From contig CAZASG010000006.1 of assembly GCA_964487745.1 (NCBI GenBank), positions 1-64,000 of the forward strand: a stretch of DNA of 64,000 bases, written 5' to 3'. Position numbers and translations under genes: made by a program. A model generated the notes under the pieces. The model was given only the letters and a program-made list of their open reading frames with translations. It did no database searches and was not told where the DNA came from. The stretch comes from Desulfolinea sp964487745. GTDB lineage: Bacteria > Chloroflexota > Anaerolineae > Anaerolineales > Villigracilaceae. Of the stretch, positions 24,908 to 33,938 are shown one piece after another. Position 1 is the stretch's first letter. The number at the start of each line of letters is the position of its first letter.

Positions 24908-25762
24908 TTATTCTTCTTCGTTATTTTCAGGGAGATAGCGGCGTTTGTAATACTCTTCCAGCCCATAGCGCAGGCGAAGTGTATAGGCATCGCGATCAGA
25001 TGCCAGAAAGCGCAACGGAGAGAGCAGGCTGGGAATTAATTTAGCGGTGTCTTCAGGAGCAGCGCCCTTGGATGCCAATTTTTCAAGCTTTTTGTGGGCT
25101 GCTTTCAGGATGTCGCGCTGTTTATCAAGGGTACTACCCGCACAAACGCCTCCTCGCCCACTGACAATGCTATAGCCTTGATAGGCATCACTGCTGAGCA
25201 GATCGATTTCTTCGATCCAGAGAGGCAGGTCGGCAGAAGCGATGAAGGGCGGCTGATTCTTTAGAATGGTATCGCCTACAAAAACGACTTTTTCTTCGGG
25301 CAGGATTACCCACATCGCGCCACTGTTGGAGCCGGGATGATGCTCAAGATAGATCGGTGTTTCACCCCAAAATAAACTCATCCTGTCTGTAAAGGTGAGC
25401 TGCGGCGGCGACCAACGGACATTGCCCAAACCATGAAGACTTTCCCACACGGCACCAGTTGGCTGGCTTTGGGATTTGAAGGCTCCAGGGTTATTGCGGA
25501 AGAATTCGGCTGTATTTTCATGAACAAGAACAGGGCAATCCATAGCACGTGCGCCAATCGTGCGATCTACATTTGGATCGAGGTTAATAAGCAGGCGCTC
25601 ATATCCACATTCCAGATCAAGGAGATCGGCACGCCATGCACGCCCCTCTTCAGAGATAGGGGGCGCATCGATATAGATCAACCCACGTGGCAGGTTGATC
25701 GCACCCAAGGTGACCCCTGAATAATTATCTTCAATATGGATATTATCTTTTAAAGATTGCAT
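24908..25762 (-). CDS. Metallo-beta-lactamase-fold protein with degenerate metal site, 284 aa
   Basis: Overall MBL-fold pattern is visible: RGLIYIDAPP, LEC strand, then FVGDTI near residue 170, followed by a helical C-terminus (about 215-280). The HxHxDH metal motif expected after the second strand is replaced by LDPNVDRTIGARAM, so at least two His ligands are missing; EHHPGSNSGAMWVI keeps one His. It may be a non-hydrolytic, regulatory or differently metallated homologue. Coupled closely to the kinase upstream and the asparaginase downstream. Confidence 0.7.
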   Translation of the reverse strand: MQSLKDNIHIEDNYSGVTLGAINLPRGLIYIDAPPISEEGRAWRADLLDLECGYERLLINLDPNVDRTIGARAMDCPVLVHENTAEFFRNNPGAFKSQSQPTGAVWESLHGLGNVRWSPPQLTFTDRMSLFWGETPIYLEHHPGSNSGAMWVILPEEKVVFVGDTILKNQPPFIASADLPLWIEEIDLLSSDAYQGYSIVSGRGGVCAGSTLDKQRDILKAAHKKLEKLASKGAAPEDTAKLIPSLLSPLRFLASDRDAYTLRLRYGLEEYYKRRYLPENNEEE

Positions 25763-27850
25763 TTAGGAGATTTCCTCTTTTTCTCTTTCTGAAACCGGCA
25801 AAGTCAAGTTAAAACGCGTGCCGTCTTGGTAATTTTCGTCGACCCAGATCTTTCCACCGTGCCCGTCGACCGCGAGGCGGCAAAAGGCAAGCCCAACCCC
25901 CAAACCGGAAACTTTGCCTTTATTTTTGGCACGAGCAAATTTTTCAAAAACACGCTGGCGATCATCAGCTTCGATTCCGATGCCTGTGTCCTGTACCCAG
26001 ATCTGAAGCCATTCACCGTCTTCTTTTACACCAATTTCGATCTTGCCACCTATCGGGGTGAATTTGGAAGCATTTTCGAGGAGATTAATCAACACACGTC
26101 GGATCATATCGCCATCTACCCAGATATTGGAAATACTCTCTGGCACAAGGGCTGTTACTTTTTGTTCACGCGGTTGTGTTCCCGGCAGAATAGCTTCGAC
26201 AGCGTCGTGGATCAGCGTAGCAGGAGAAACTCCCTGTTGTGTGACAATTGGTTGTCCGGCTTCAAGACGATTAATGTCCAATAGCGACGAGACGAGGCGC
26301 TGGATACGTGCAGCAGAAGCTGCCGCGATCTTGAATAGCAGCTGTGTCCCTTCGTCATCATCATCTTTGATAACATCTTCGAGAATATCAAGGCTTGAGA
26401 TCACATTCGAAAGCGGGGAACGAAGATCATGATAGATCATGGAGGTCATATCATCACGCAGGGAATCCAATTCCTTGCGCTCAGTGATATCTCGAAAAGT
26501 CCACTGAATGGCTTCGCTGTCTTCAAAATGAACGCTGTGTGCGTGTACTTCAATGGGAATTTCCTGATCACTCTTCGTAAAGAGGGTCGATTCATATTTG
26601 CGCAGTGCATCATCTCGCAAATACTCAAACTCTTCTCCGACCTTATTCAGATCAAGTTTATGGATCTCTCCAACCGTCAACGTACGAAATGCTTCTGCTG
26701 CATAACCGCTTAGAGAAAGTGCCTTACGATTTGCTTCGAGAACATTCCCGTCCCAATCGCTGATCAAGATGGAATCAATACTGTCGTTAAAAAGTTCATA
26801 ATAGCGTTTGCGCGTTTCTTCAACACGCTCGAAAAGTTGCGCATTCTGGATGGTTGTTCCTGCCAGGCTGCCAATTCCTGTCATGACCAGCAAGGCATCG
26901 GGATCGAAGACCCCAGAGATCGGATTAATAGCTTCCATCACCCCAATGATCTTTCCCTGGGCTTGAATGGGCGCTACTGCAATGGCGTGTGAATCAAGTC
27001 CATCAAAGAAATTTCTTTTCGTAAAAGGATTCTCATCTTTGATCGCAGGGATGACGATACCACGCCCTTCCTTGACAACCTTACCGATAATCCCCTCCCC
27101 TGCGGGAACACGCTTATCAACGATACTGCCAGAATTTTGCCCCGTTGCCGCACGGAAAACAAAATCTCCGCTAGGTTGTTCTTCCAACGCCAACGCAACA
27201 GTTTCTACTTGTAAAGCCTGAATGGTCTGATTCAAAATACGCTGGAAAACATCCTGCATTTGCAGGGAAGCGTTGATCGTGATCGCACCATCTGCAAGAG
27301 CCGTCATCACACGCGCCTGGCGTTGACTCTCGGTATACAGACGCGCATTCAAGATCGCGATCCCAGCCTGATCGGCAATAGCTTGCATCAATTCCAGATG
27401 GCTACGGTCAAAGGCGTTGGGAATCGAATGAACGAGGGTCATCACCCCCACGATCTTCTCGCGTGCCATCAAAGGCACACAGATCGCCGCCTTCGCGCCG
27501 CTCTTCTGCACTGCATCATCGGGGCGACGCAACCAGCGCTGGTCAAGACTTGTATCGGGCAGGAGAGCAGGCTTCCTGTTGCGTACCACCCAGCCTGCCA
27601 AACCACGTTCAACGGTCACGCGCAGTTGCTGCGTCGTGTCCCCATGAATGCGGCGCCCATGCACAATGATCGAATCAAGCGGCTTGCCACTATCATCCAT
27701 CACAACCACACTGCCGCGTTCACCACCAACATTGTCAATGGCAGCATAAAGCACGCGTTGCAAAACAGTCCGCAGATCAAGCGCAGTTGCAACCTCGCGG
27801 CTCACATGGTAGAGCAATTCAAGCAAGGAACGGGTGTGATCGTTTGTCAT
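25763..27850 (-). CDS. Sensor histidine kinase with two GAF domains and one PAS domain, 695 aa
   Basis: No membrane segment, so a cytosolic sensor. Order: GAF1 (about 25-180, with LMAREKIVGVMTLVH), GAF2 (about 200-350), PAS (about 360-475), HisKA phosphoacceptor MIYHDLRSPLSNVISSLDIL (about 490), HATPase with NLLENASKFTPIGG and DTGIGIEADDRQRVFEKF and GLGVGLAFCR. Start at 27850 follows AGAGAGG and a TATACT -10 element. No response regulator is adjacent, so its partner is elsewhere. Confidence 0.9.
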   Translation of the reverse strand: MTNDHTRSLLELLYHVSREVATALDLRTVLQRVLYAAIDNVGGERGSVVVMDDSGKPLDSIIVHGRRIHGDTTQQLRVTVERGLAGWVVRNRKPALLPDTSLDQRWLRRPDDAVQKSGAKAAICVPLMAREKIVGVMTLVHSIPNAFDRSHLELMQAIADQAGIAILNARLYTESQRQARVMTALADGAITINASLQMQDVFQRILNQTIQALQVETVALALEEQPSGDFVFRAATGQNSGSIVDKRVPAGEGIIGKVVKEGRGIVIPAIKDENPFTKRNFFDGLDSHAIAVAPIQAQGKIIGVMEAINPISGVFDPDALLVMTGIGSLAGTTIQNAQLFERVEETRKRYYELFNDSIDSILISDWDGNVLEANRKALSLSGYAAEAFRTLTVGEIHKLDLNKVGEEFEYLRDDALRKYESTLFTKSDQEIPIEVHAHSVHFEDSEAIQWTFRDITERKELDSLRDDMTSMIYHDLRSPLSNVISSLDILEDVIKDDDDEGTQLLFKIAAASAARIQRLVSSLLDINRLEAGQPIVTQQGVSPATLIHDAVEAILPGTQPREQKVTALVPESISNIWVDGDMIRRVLINLLENASKFTPIGGKIEIGVKEDGEWLQIWVQDTGIGIEADDRQRVFEKFARAKNKGKVSGLGVGLAFCRLAVDGHGGKIWVDENYQDGTRFNLTLPVSEREKEEIS

Positions 27851-27933
27851 ATGCCTCTCTGCAAAAGTATAGCACAAGACACTTTTAGGGTAGAGTAAAA
27901 TTCATGGCATGAAAAGAAAGTGAAAGGTGCATA

Positions 27934-28614
27934 ATGGAACTCAACCTGCAAAAAATTCAAGCCCTCTGCTTCGATGTGGATGGCACCCTCAGCGACACCG
28001 ACGATCAATACGTTCTGAAATTTGAAAATTTCTTTCGCCCCTTAAAATTCCTTTTTAAAGATCAGGATGTGCACCACGCTGCGCGTCGTTTCGTGATGTG
28101 GAGCGAAACCCCGGGCAACATGCTCATGGGGATACCAGACCGCTTCGGACTTGACGATGAACTTGCTTCCCTTGCCGAATGGACTACCCGTCACCGGCCA
28201 CCACCGTTAAAACACTTTATGCTCATTGAGGGCGTTAAAGAAATGCTTTCTGCCCTACATGGTCAATACCCGATGGCAGTCGTCACCGCCCGAGGCGAAA
28301 ACGGGACCATGCAATTTCTCGAGCAATATGATCTCTTGCCTTTTTTCGATGTTGTTGTCTCGGCATTGACAGCCGAATACACAAAACCCTATCCCCACCC
28401 AATTTTATATGCCGCAGAAAAAATGGGGGTGCCACCCGAGAACTGCCTGATGATCGGCGATACCACCGTCGATATCCGCGCAGGCAAAGCCGCAGGGACA
28501 CAGACCGTCGGCGTGTTATGTGGTTTTGGCGAAGAAGCTGAACTTCGCAAACATGGGGCTAACCTGATCTTGGATACTACTGCTACTTTGGATCAAGTCT
28601 TATTAAAAGAATGA
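27934..28614 (+). CDS. HAD-superfamily phosphatase (phosphoglycolate phosphatase-like), 226 aa
   Basis: HAD motif I is CFDVDGTLSD with two Asp residues, motif II is AVVTARG, motif III Lys is in YTKPYPHPI and motif IV is MIGDTTVDIRAGKAAG. The cap insertion is helical (C1 type). Substrate is most likely a small phosphate ester. Divergent from the histidine kinase, with its own terminator downstream. Confidence 0.85.
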   Translation: MELNLQKIQALCFDVDGTLSDTDDQYVLKFENFFRPLKFLFKDQDVHHAARRFVMWSETPGNMLMGIPDRFGLDDELASLAEWTTRHRPPPLKHFMLIEGVKEMLSALHGQYPMAVVTARGENGTMQFLEQYDLLPFFDVVVSALTAEYTKPYPHPILYAAEKMGVPPENCLMIGDTTVDIRAGKAAGTQTVGVLCGFGEEAELRKHGANLILDTTATLDQVLLKE

Positions 28615-28637
28615 TTGTCGAAACAGTTTGACGAATC

Positions 28638-28672
28638 GAAGCAGGGCAGCCAAATGGCTGCCCCGCTTCTTT
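28638..28672 (+). terminator. Terminator after the HAD phosphatase gene
   Basis: GAAGCAGGGCAGCCA / TGGCTGCCCCGCTTC with one mismatch and a 2-3 nt loop, then a short T run. It lies between converging genes and can also stop the minus-strand gene that ends at 28698. Confidence 0.72.
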
Positions 28673-28697
28673 GAAAGGAGATGCTTTTCTTCAGAGA

Positions 28698-29201
28698 TTA
28701 GCGTCCGCCACGACGACCACGCATCCCGGCGTTCGCTCCAGTATAGAGGCTCGCGGCGGAGTTGATCTGCAGGCAGTCGCCTGTTCCAGTTCCATCACAA
28801 GTTCCATCATAAATACGCGCTTGTCCCGCATTCCCATTTTGATTCTGGTAGACAATGATGCCATCGGCAGCTGCTAGCTCAACTGCCAATGCCTGTGCGC
28901 TGGCAAAAAGGTCAGCCAATTCTTCCTGAGAATAGCCCTGTGCTAATGCGATTGTATAGAATGTTTCGCCAGCGTCAAGACGGGCAGCATAATCAGCAGG
29001 ATCAAGCCCAAGAACGCTAGCAATAGCTTCGTTCATGTAGACGGAGAGGCTGCTGGTTGAGCCTGTACCTGCGGCACCACCTCCATACCCACCGTTGCCG
29101 GGACCTTTGCCTGCGTCTTCCATAGCGTAAGCTGAACCAACTACGCCGAAGAGGGCGACGAACATTGCAATTGCGAGTACTGTAATTAGTGTCTTTTTCA
29201 T
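28698..29201 (-). CDS. Secreted Gly-rich protein, 167 aa
   Basis: Signal peptide (about 1-25, ending SAYAMED) followed by a Gly-rich segment (about 31-48). A helical central domain has the pattern DYAARLDAGETFYTIALAQGYSQEELADLFASA, similar to the repeated 'LxxGxSLxxIAxxxG' segments found in exported Actinobacteria/Chloroflexota proteins. It ends in RGRRGGR. No enzyme motif. AAGGAG lies 9 nt before the ATG. Function unknown; an extracellular or wall-associated role is plausible. Confidence 0.72.
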   Translation of the reverse strand: MKKTLITVLAIAMFVALFGVVGSAYAMEDAGKGPGNGGYGGGAAGTGSTSSLSVYMNEAIASVLGLDPADYAARLDAGETFYTIALAQGYSQEELADLFASAQALAVELAAADGIIVYQNQNGNAGQARIYDGTCDGTGTGDCLQINSAASLYTGANAGMRGRRGGR

Positions 29202-29325
29202 TTTATTTACTCCTTAATCGTCTCACAGTGTATTTTCCTGTGTTGATGACCTTATAATAAGCGCGTCTTGTAAAGTATTTGTGACAACTGTGTAAAGAAA
29301 GGTTAAAGGTAATTTGCTCTTTTTC

Positions 29326-29354
29326 TTGACTCTCCCCTGCCAAATCTGTATAAT
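29326..29354 (+). promoter_or_regulatory. Promoter of the valS leader
   Basis: TTGACT (29326-29331), 17-nt spacer, TATAAT (29349-29354). It places the transcript start near 29361, just before the T-box leader. Confidence 0.85.
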
Positions 29355-29360
29355 CTGCGA

Positions 29361-29652
29361 AACTCTTAATAGAGAAGCTCTGGGAAGAGTAAGTAGACGA
29401 AGCCCTGCTAGAGAAGGAATGCCCTGGCTGGAAGCATCCACAGAAGATCGTCGCTGAATGTCCCCCGGAAAATTGCCGAAGAAAGCTCCAAACTGGGTTA
29501 GTAGAACGGCACGGGAGCGCCCGCTACAGCGCAGGCTGATAACGTGTTATCCAACACGCGTTGGCTACAGAGAGTGCCTTGTCTAAAGGCGAATTGAGGT
29601 GGTACCGCGGAGCTCGTCTTCGTCCTCTTGAGGATGAAGGCGTTTTTGTTTA
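29361..29652 (+). promoter_or_regulatory. T-box riboswitch controlling valS
   Basis: A 5' leader of about 290 nt that would sense uncharged tRNA-Val. The T-box bulge AGGTGGTACCGCG is at 29597-29609 and its flanks fit the antiterminator. The alternative intrinsic terminator follows: CGTCTTCGTCCTC / GAGGATGAAGGCG (29615-29642) and TTTTTGTTT, so control is transcriptional. Stem I lies at about 29375-29470; a GTC triplet near 29451 is a candidate valine specifier but I could not fold it reliably. The next gene is valS. Confidence 0.87.
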
Positions 29653-29707
29653 ACGCATATTACGTTATCGAAATGACATAAGAAATTATTTTTATAGGAG
29701 CAATCTC

Positions 29708-32401
29708 ATGGCAAAACAAGAACTCCCCAAAGCATACGACTTCAAGAATACTGAGGAGCGTATCTACAAGATGTGGGAAGAAGGCGGTTATTTCAAGCCG
29801 CATAACGACCCCAACAAACCGGATTTTGACCCGAATGTGAAGCCTTTTACGATTTCCATTCCGCCCCCCAACGTGACTGGTGAATTGCATCTTGGGCATG
29901 CCATGTTCGTCAGCATGGAAGATCTGATGATCCGCTATCACCGCATGAAGGGCTATTCCGCTCTTTGGGTTCCCGGGACCGATCACGCCGGCATCGCCAC
30001 GCAGTTGATGGTCTCCCGTCACCTGCTCAAGACCGAAGAAGTGACCCTCGAAGAGATCGGGCGCGAGAAATTCCTCGAGCATGCCTGGGCTTGGAAGGAA
30101 CAATATCACGGCCGCATCACGGGGCAAATCCGCCGCCTGGGCGCATCCTGTGATTGGGAGCGTGAACGCTTCACACTTGATAATGGCTTATCCAAAGCCG
30201 TGCGCGAAGCCTTCGTGCGCCTGCACGAAAAAGGGCTCATCTATCGTGGCCCACGCTTGATCAACTGGTCGCCGGGTTTGAAAACGGCCGTCTCTGACCT
30301 CGAAGTGGAATATGTTGAAGAAGAAGGCACGCTCTATTACTTCAAATATATGCTCGCCGACGATAGCGGTGATTACATCCCCGTTGCGACGACACGCCCC
30401 GAGACGATTCTCGGTGATACGGCTGTGGCCGTCCACCCCGAAGATGAACGCTATCAGAAGTTCATCGGCAAGATGGTAACTGTACCCATGCTCGGGCGCG
30501 AGATTCCCGTCATCGGTGACGAATACGTCACGCGCGAGTTCGGTACGGGCGCGCTCAAGATCACACCCGCCCACGACCCGAACGATTACGAGATCGGCGA
30601 AAAGCACAACCTACCGCTCATCTCCATGCTTGATAAAGATGCCAAAGTTAATGAGAACGGCGGTAAATACGAAGGCATGGATCGCTTCGACACGCGCAAA
30701 GCCCTCTGGGAAGATATGCGCGCCGCTGACTTGGTCATCAAAGAACAGCCTTATACCCATCAGGTACCGCGCTCACAGCGTGGCGGCGAAGTCATCGAGC
30801 CGATGATCTCGACCCAATGGTTCGTCAAGATGGAAAGCATCGGCAAGAAGGCGCTCGATGCCGTCAAGAATGGCGATATCACCATCGTGCCCGACTACTT
30901 CACGAAAACCTACTATAACTGGATGGAAAACCTGCAAGACTGGTGCATCAGTCGCCAGCTCTGGTGGGGGCACCGCATACCGGTTTGGTATTGCGCCGAC
31001 TGCAACGAGATCACCGTCGCCCGCGAAGACCCAACCGAATGCGCTCACTGTAACTCTGCCAACATCAAGCAAGATGAAGATGTGCTCGACACCTGGTTCT
31101 CCTCCGGCTTGTGGACCTTCTCGACCCTTGGTTGGCCTGAAAAAACACCCGATTTCGAGTATTTCCACCCAACCAGTATCATGGAAACGGGCGCTGATAT
31201 TCTCTTCTTCTGGGTCGCGCGCATGATCATGTCTTCGCTCGAATTCGTCGGAGAGATTCCCTTCCATACCATCTACCTACACGGGCTGATCTTCGATGAG
31301 CACGGTAAGAAGATGTCGAAGACCAAGGGCAACGTGATCGATCCGTTGATTGTCATGGATGATCTCGGCACCGATGCCTTGCGTTTCACGCTCCTCGTTG
31401 GCTCGACTCCGGGCAAGAACTCTAATCTCAGCTTGAAGAAGGTGGAAGCCAACCGCAACTTCGCCAACAAGGTCTGGAACGCCAGCCGCTTTGTACTCTC
31501 CATGATCAACGATGTGAAGGAAGATGACAAACCCGATACCGTTGAATGGACTTTGGCCGACAGCTGGATCTGGGCCCGTTTACAGGAATTGATCCGCACG
31601 GTCGAACGCCTTTTTGCCAGCTACCAATATGGAGAAGCTGGACGCCAAATTTATGACTTCTTCTGGGGTGAGTTCGCCAACTGGTATCTCGAAATTGCCA
31701 AACTCCAGATGCAGGATGAGAAGACGCGTTACACGACCGCCGACACCCTTGCCCGTGTTCTTGATGCATCCCTGCGTTTGCTGCATCCTTTCACCCCCTT
31801 CGTGACCGAAGAACTTTGGGGTCACCTGCGCAGCACCTTGCTTGCTTCGCCCCTTGCCGAACTCGCGGAAGATTGGTCTGAAGTACTCATCACCGCCAAA
31901 TGGCCTGAAGAACGAGAACTCGAAGGCTGGGAAGATGCCAAAGTTGCCGACTTTGAGATGGTGCAGGAAGTAGTGCGTGCCATCCGCAACTTGCGCGCCG
32001 AAAAAGGCGTCCAGCCCTCGAAACGCATCGCAGCCACATTTGTTGGGGCTGAGAAAACGGATCTTTTACGAGACCAAGCCGAAACCTTGCGTGCGCTTGC
32101 GCGGATCGATGAAGAACAGATGAGCATTGTCGAATCCCTATCCGAAAAACCGGAAGGTGCTGTGGCATTGGTCGTTGGCCTGATCGAGATCTTTATCCCC
32201 CTTGAAGGGATGGTTGATCTGGCCGCTGAACGCGAACGTCTCGAAGCAGAGTTGAAAGATGCCGAGTCACATATCGCCCGTCTTGAGAAGATGCTCAACA
32301 GCCCCTTCGCCAAAAAAGCCCCGCCTGCCGTGGTGGATAAGGAGCGCGAGAAGTTGGCGGGCTATAAAGAGACCGCCGAGAAGATCAAGGCGCAACTCTA
32401 A
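29708..32401 (+). CDS. valS: Valyl-tRNA synthetase, 897 aa
   Basis: Class I synthetase that charges tRNA-Val. HIGH motif PPPNVTGELHLGHA near residue 57, editing (CP1) domain about 190-350, KMSKS motif as KKMSKTKGN at about 535, anticodon-binding domain and a C-terminal coiled coil (about 825-895, LAAERERLEAELKDAESHI). Full length. TAGGAGC lies 7 nt before the ATG. Controlled by the T-box upstream. Confidence 0.97.
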   Translation: MAKQELPKAYDFKNTEERIYKMWEEGGYFKPHNDPNKPDFDPNVKPFTISIPPPNVTGELHLGHAMFVSMEDLMIRYHRMKGYSALWVPGTDHAGIATQLMVSRHLLKTEEVTLEEIGREKFLEHAWAWKEQYHGRITGQIRRLGASCDWERERFTLDNGLSKAVREAFVRLHEKGLIYRGPRLINWSPGLKTAVSDLEVEYVEEEGTLYYFKYMLADDSGDYIPVATTRPETILGDTAVAVHPEDERYQKFIGKMVTVPMLGREIPVIGDEYVTREFGTGALKITPAHDPNDYEIGEKHNLPLISMLDKDAKVNENGGKYEGMDRFDTRKALWEDMRAADLVIKEQPYTHQVPRSQRGGEVIEPMISTQWFVKMESIGKKALDAVKNGDITIVPDYFTKTYYNWMENLQDWCISRQLWWGHRIPVWYCADCNEITVAREDPTECAHCNSANIKQDEDVLDTWFSSGLWTFSTLGWPEKTPDFEYFHPTSIMETGADILFFWVARMIMSSLEFVGEIPFHTIYLHGLIFDEHGKKMSKTKGNVIDPLIVMDDLGTDALRFTLLVGSTPGKNSNLSLKKVEANRNFANKVWNASRFVLSMINDVKEDDKPDTVEWTLADSWIWARLQELIRTVERLFASYQYGEAGRQIYDFFWGEFANWYLEIAKLQMQDEKTRYTTADTLARVLDASLRLLHPFTPFVTEELWGHLRSTLLASPLAELAEDWSEVLITAKWPEERELEGWEDAKVADFEMVQEVVRAIRNLRAEKGVQPSKRIAATFVGAEKTDLLRDQAETLRALARIDEEQMSIVESLSEKPEGAVALVVGLIEIFIPLEGMVDLAAERERLEAELKDAESHIARLEKMLNSPFAKKAPPAVVDKEREKLAGYKETAEKIKAQL

Positions 32402-32412
32402 TCTTGTAAGAT

Positions 32413-32445
32413 AAAGGTGTATCGTTCAGATGCACCTTTTTTCTT
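32413..32445 (+). terminator. Terminator after valS
   Basis: AAAGGTGTATC / GATGCACCTTT (one mismatch) with a 5-nt loop, then TTTTTCTTT. Confidence 0.75.
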
Positions 32446-32466
32446 TATTTACGAGGAGGTCATAAA

Positions 32467-33012
32467 ATGGATCCGCTTGCAATCACTATCTCAGTTGTAA
32501 AGGCTCTTTTTGGGGCAATCCTTGGCTTTTTCATTGGGGCAATCGTCTTGGTGACAGATTCGGGGATTATGGGCATGATCGTCGGCGCGATCCTGCTCGG
32601 CTATCTCCTTTTTGCCATCAGCGTCGTTGAGATCGGCGGGGCTTTGGTCTTGGGCTTCATCATTTTTGCAATTGGAAGTTATTTTGAACTTCTAAGCAAA
32701 TTGGCAAATAGATTTCCTGTTGCGGATGCTTTGGGGCAGGCTCCCTGGGTGGATACTTTTTTCAGCCTGTTGATCATTTTCATGACAGGCTTGATCATTG
32801 CCAAACTCTTTTGGGGTAAGGCAACAGAGGATTCGGGCGTTCCTGAAAGTGTCAATTGGGGTTGTGGGCTCATCATCGGTTTGATCTTTGTTGGCATTCT
32901 TTTCTGGGGAGCATCAAAAGGAAGCGCGGATGCATCTATTGCGTCCTGGGTCTGGGGCGGCGGGATCATAGGATTTTTGCTCAGCTTTATGCCCGGACAT
33001 CCCCTTATGTAA
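32467..33012 (+). CDS. Hydrophobic membrane protein, 181 aa
   Basis: Five or more hydrophobic segments with Gly and Ile richness (for example FGAILGFFIGAIVLVT, IVGAILLGYLLFAI, VNWGCGLIIGLIFVGILF). No recognised family. Ribosome site GAGGAGG 6 nt upstream. Lies between terminators of valS and a gap without a clear terminator before the ferredoxin. Function unknown. Confidence 0.62.
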   Translation: MDPLAITISVVKALFGAILGFFIGAIVLVTDSGIMGMIVGAILLGYLLFAISVVEIGGALVLGFIIFAIGSYFELLSKLANRFPVADALGQAPWVDTFFSLLIIFMTGLIIAKLFWGKATEDSGVPESVNWGCGLIIGLIFVGILFWGASKGSADASIASWVWGGGIIGFLLSFMPGHPLM

Positions 33013-33138
33013 TATCAGAAAGGTTAGAAAATCACCCCAGCCTAAGATATTAATCATTTGATTTTGTCCTTAGAATGGTTTATTTTATGCGTGGTATTTT
33101 TTATAAAGCAAAAATAAACCTAAAAGAGGAGAAATAAA

Positions 33139-33327
33139 ATGGCTTTGAAAATTACAGATGAATGCATTTCCTGTGGCGCCTGCGAACCGGAATGCCCCAC
33201 CGAATCGATCTTCGAAGGTGATGAATTCTACGAAATTGATGCAGCCACCTGCGTTGAATGCGAAGGTCACTTCGATGAGCCCCAATGCATTGAGGTGTGT
33301 CCTGTAGAGTGCATCGAAAAAGCATAA
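33139..33327 (+). CDS. 2[4Fe-4S] ferredoxin, 62 aa
   Basis: Low-potential electron carrier. First cluster C-IS-C-GA-C-EPE-CP, second C-VE-C with an 8-residue insertion and then C-IEV-CP, as in the Chlorobium/Allochromatium-type (YfhL-like) ferredoxins. Strongly acidic, full length. AAAGAGGAG lies 7 nt before the ATG, and a terminator follows directly, so it is monocistronic. Confidence 0.95.
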   Translation: MALKITDECISCGACEPECPTESIFEGDEFYEIDAATCVECEGHFDEPQCIEVCPVECIEKA

Positions 33328-33331
33328 TTGC

Positions 33332-33370
33332 AAAAAAGCCGAGTTCTTCTGAGCTCGGCTTTTTCTTTTA
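33332..33370 (+). terminator. Terminator after the ferredoxin gene
   Basis: AGCCGAG / CTCGGCT arms with an inner loop of 10 nt (part pairs further), then TTTTTCTTTT. Confidence 0.85.
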
Positions 33371-33492
33371 ATTCCAGCGCAAAATTATGTAAATCGAAAA
33401 ACTCAACACTCTGTTTTATCAATCCGCACACACCGCCCATGCTATACTAATTTATCCATTTCCCCCACTATTTTATAACTTTCAGGTGTGCT

Positions 33493-33852
33493 ATGTCTAA
33501 TGGAAATCAGGAACAGGAAAGACTCAAACGTCTAAAGGAACAGCAGCTTCGTGCCCGCAACCCCAAAAAGAAGCAGCAACAATTCCAGCGTATGACCGCT
33601 CAGCGCGAGCGTAAAAAAGACAGGTCGTATTCGCTGGGGCGTGCATGGCGTGATATTCCACATATTTGGCGATACTCAGTTTACGGCTTTATACTTGGCG
33701 TTCTGGTTCTGCTGGTGCTGCCCTTGCTCTGGAACTCACCCTACGCACAGCTTTGCTCCTTTGCCGCCATTCTCGTCCTGACCATTTTCGGTGGGATGGT
33801 GGGAAACGCGATAGATGTACGCGAGAACATAAAAGACTTATCCCGTCGCTAA
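33493..33852 (+). CDS. Small two-helix membrane protein, 119 aa
   Basis: A strongly basic, coiled-coil-prone N-terminus (about 1-45: EQERLKRLKEQQLRARNPKKKQ) is followed by two hydrophobic helices (about 60-80 and 86-103). No known family. The promoter -10 TATACT lies at 33443-33448. Architecture suggests a cytosolic charged tail anchored in the membrane. It may be one of several small membrane proteins of unknown role characteristic of this genome. Confidence 0.65.
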   Translation: MSNGNQEQERLKRLKEQQLRARNPKKKQQQFQRMTAQRERKKDRSYSLGRAWRDIPHIWRYSVYGFILGVLVLLVLPLLWNSPYAQLCSFAAILVLTIFGGMVGNAIDVRENIKDLSRR

Positions 33853-33871
33853 AATATCATCCAGGAGATTC

Positions 33872-33905
33872 AAAGCCTGTCTGCAGACAGGCTTTTTCTT
33901 CATAA
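33872..33905 (+). terminator. Terminator after the small membrane protein
   Basis: Perfect palindrome AAAGCCTGTCTG / CAGACAGGCTTT followed by TTCTT. Confidence 0.82.
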
Positions 33906-33938
33906 TTTTTAACAAAGTTTTTTTTACAGGAGATAAAC

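Noticed and set aside
29223..29441. 72-codon frame on the minus strand before valS
   Set aside because: It overlaps the valS promoter and T-box leader and has no similarity or ribosome site.
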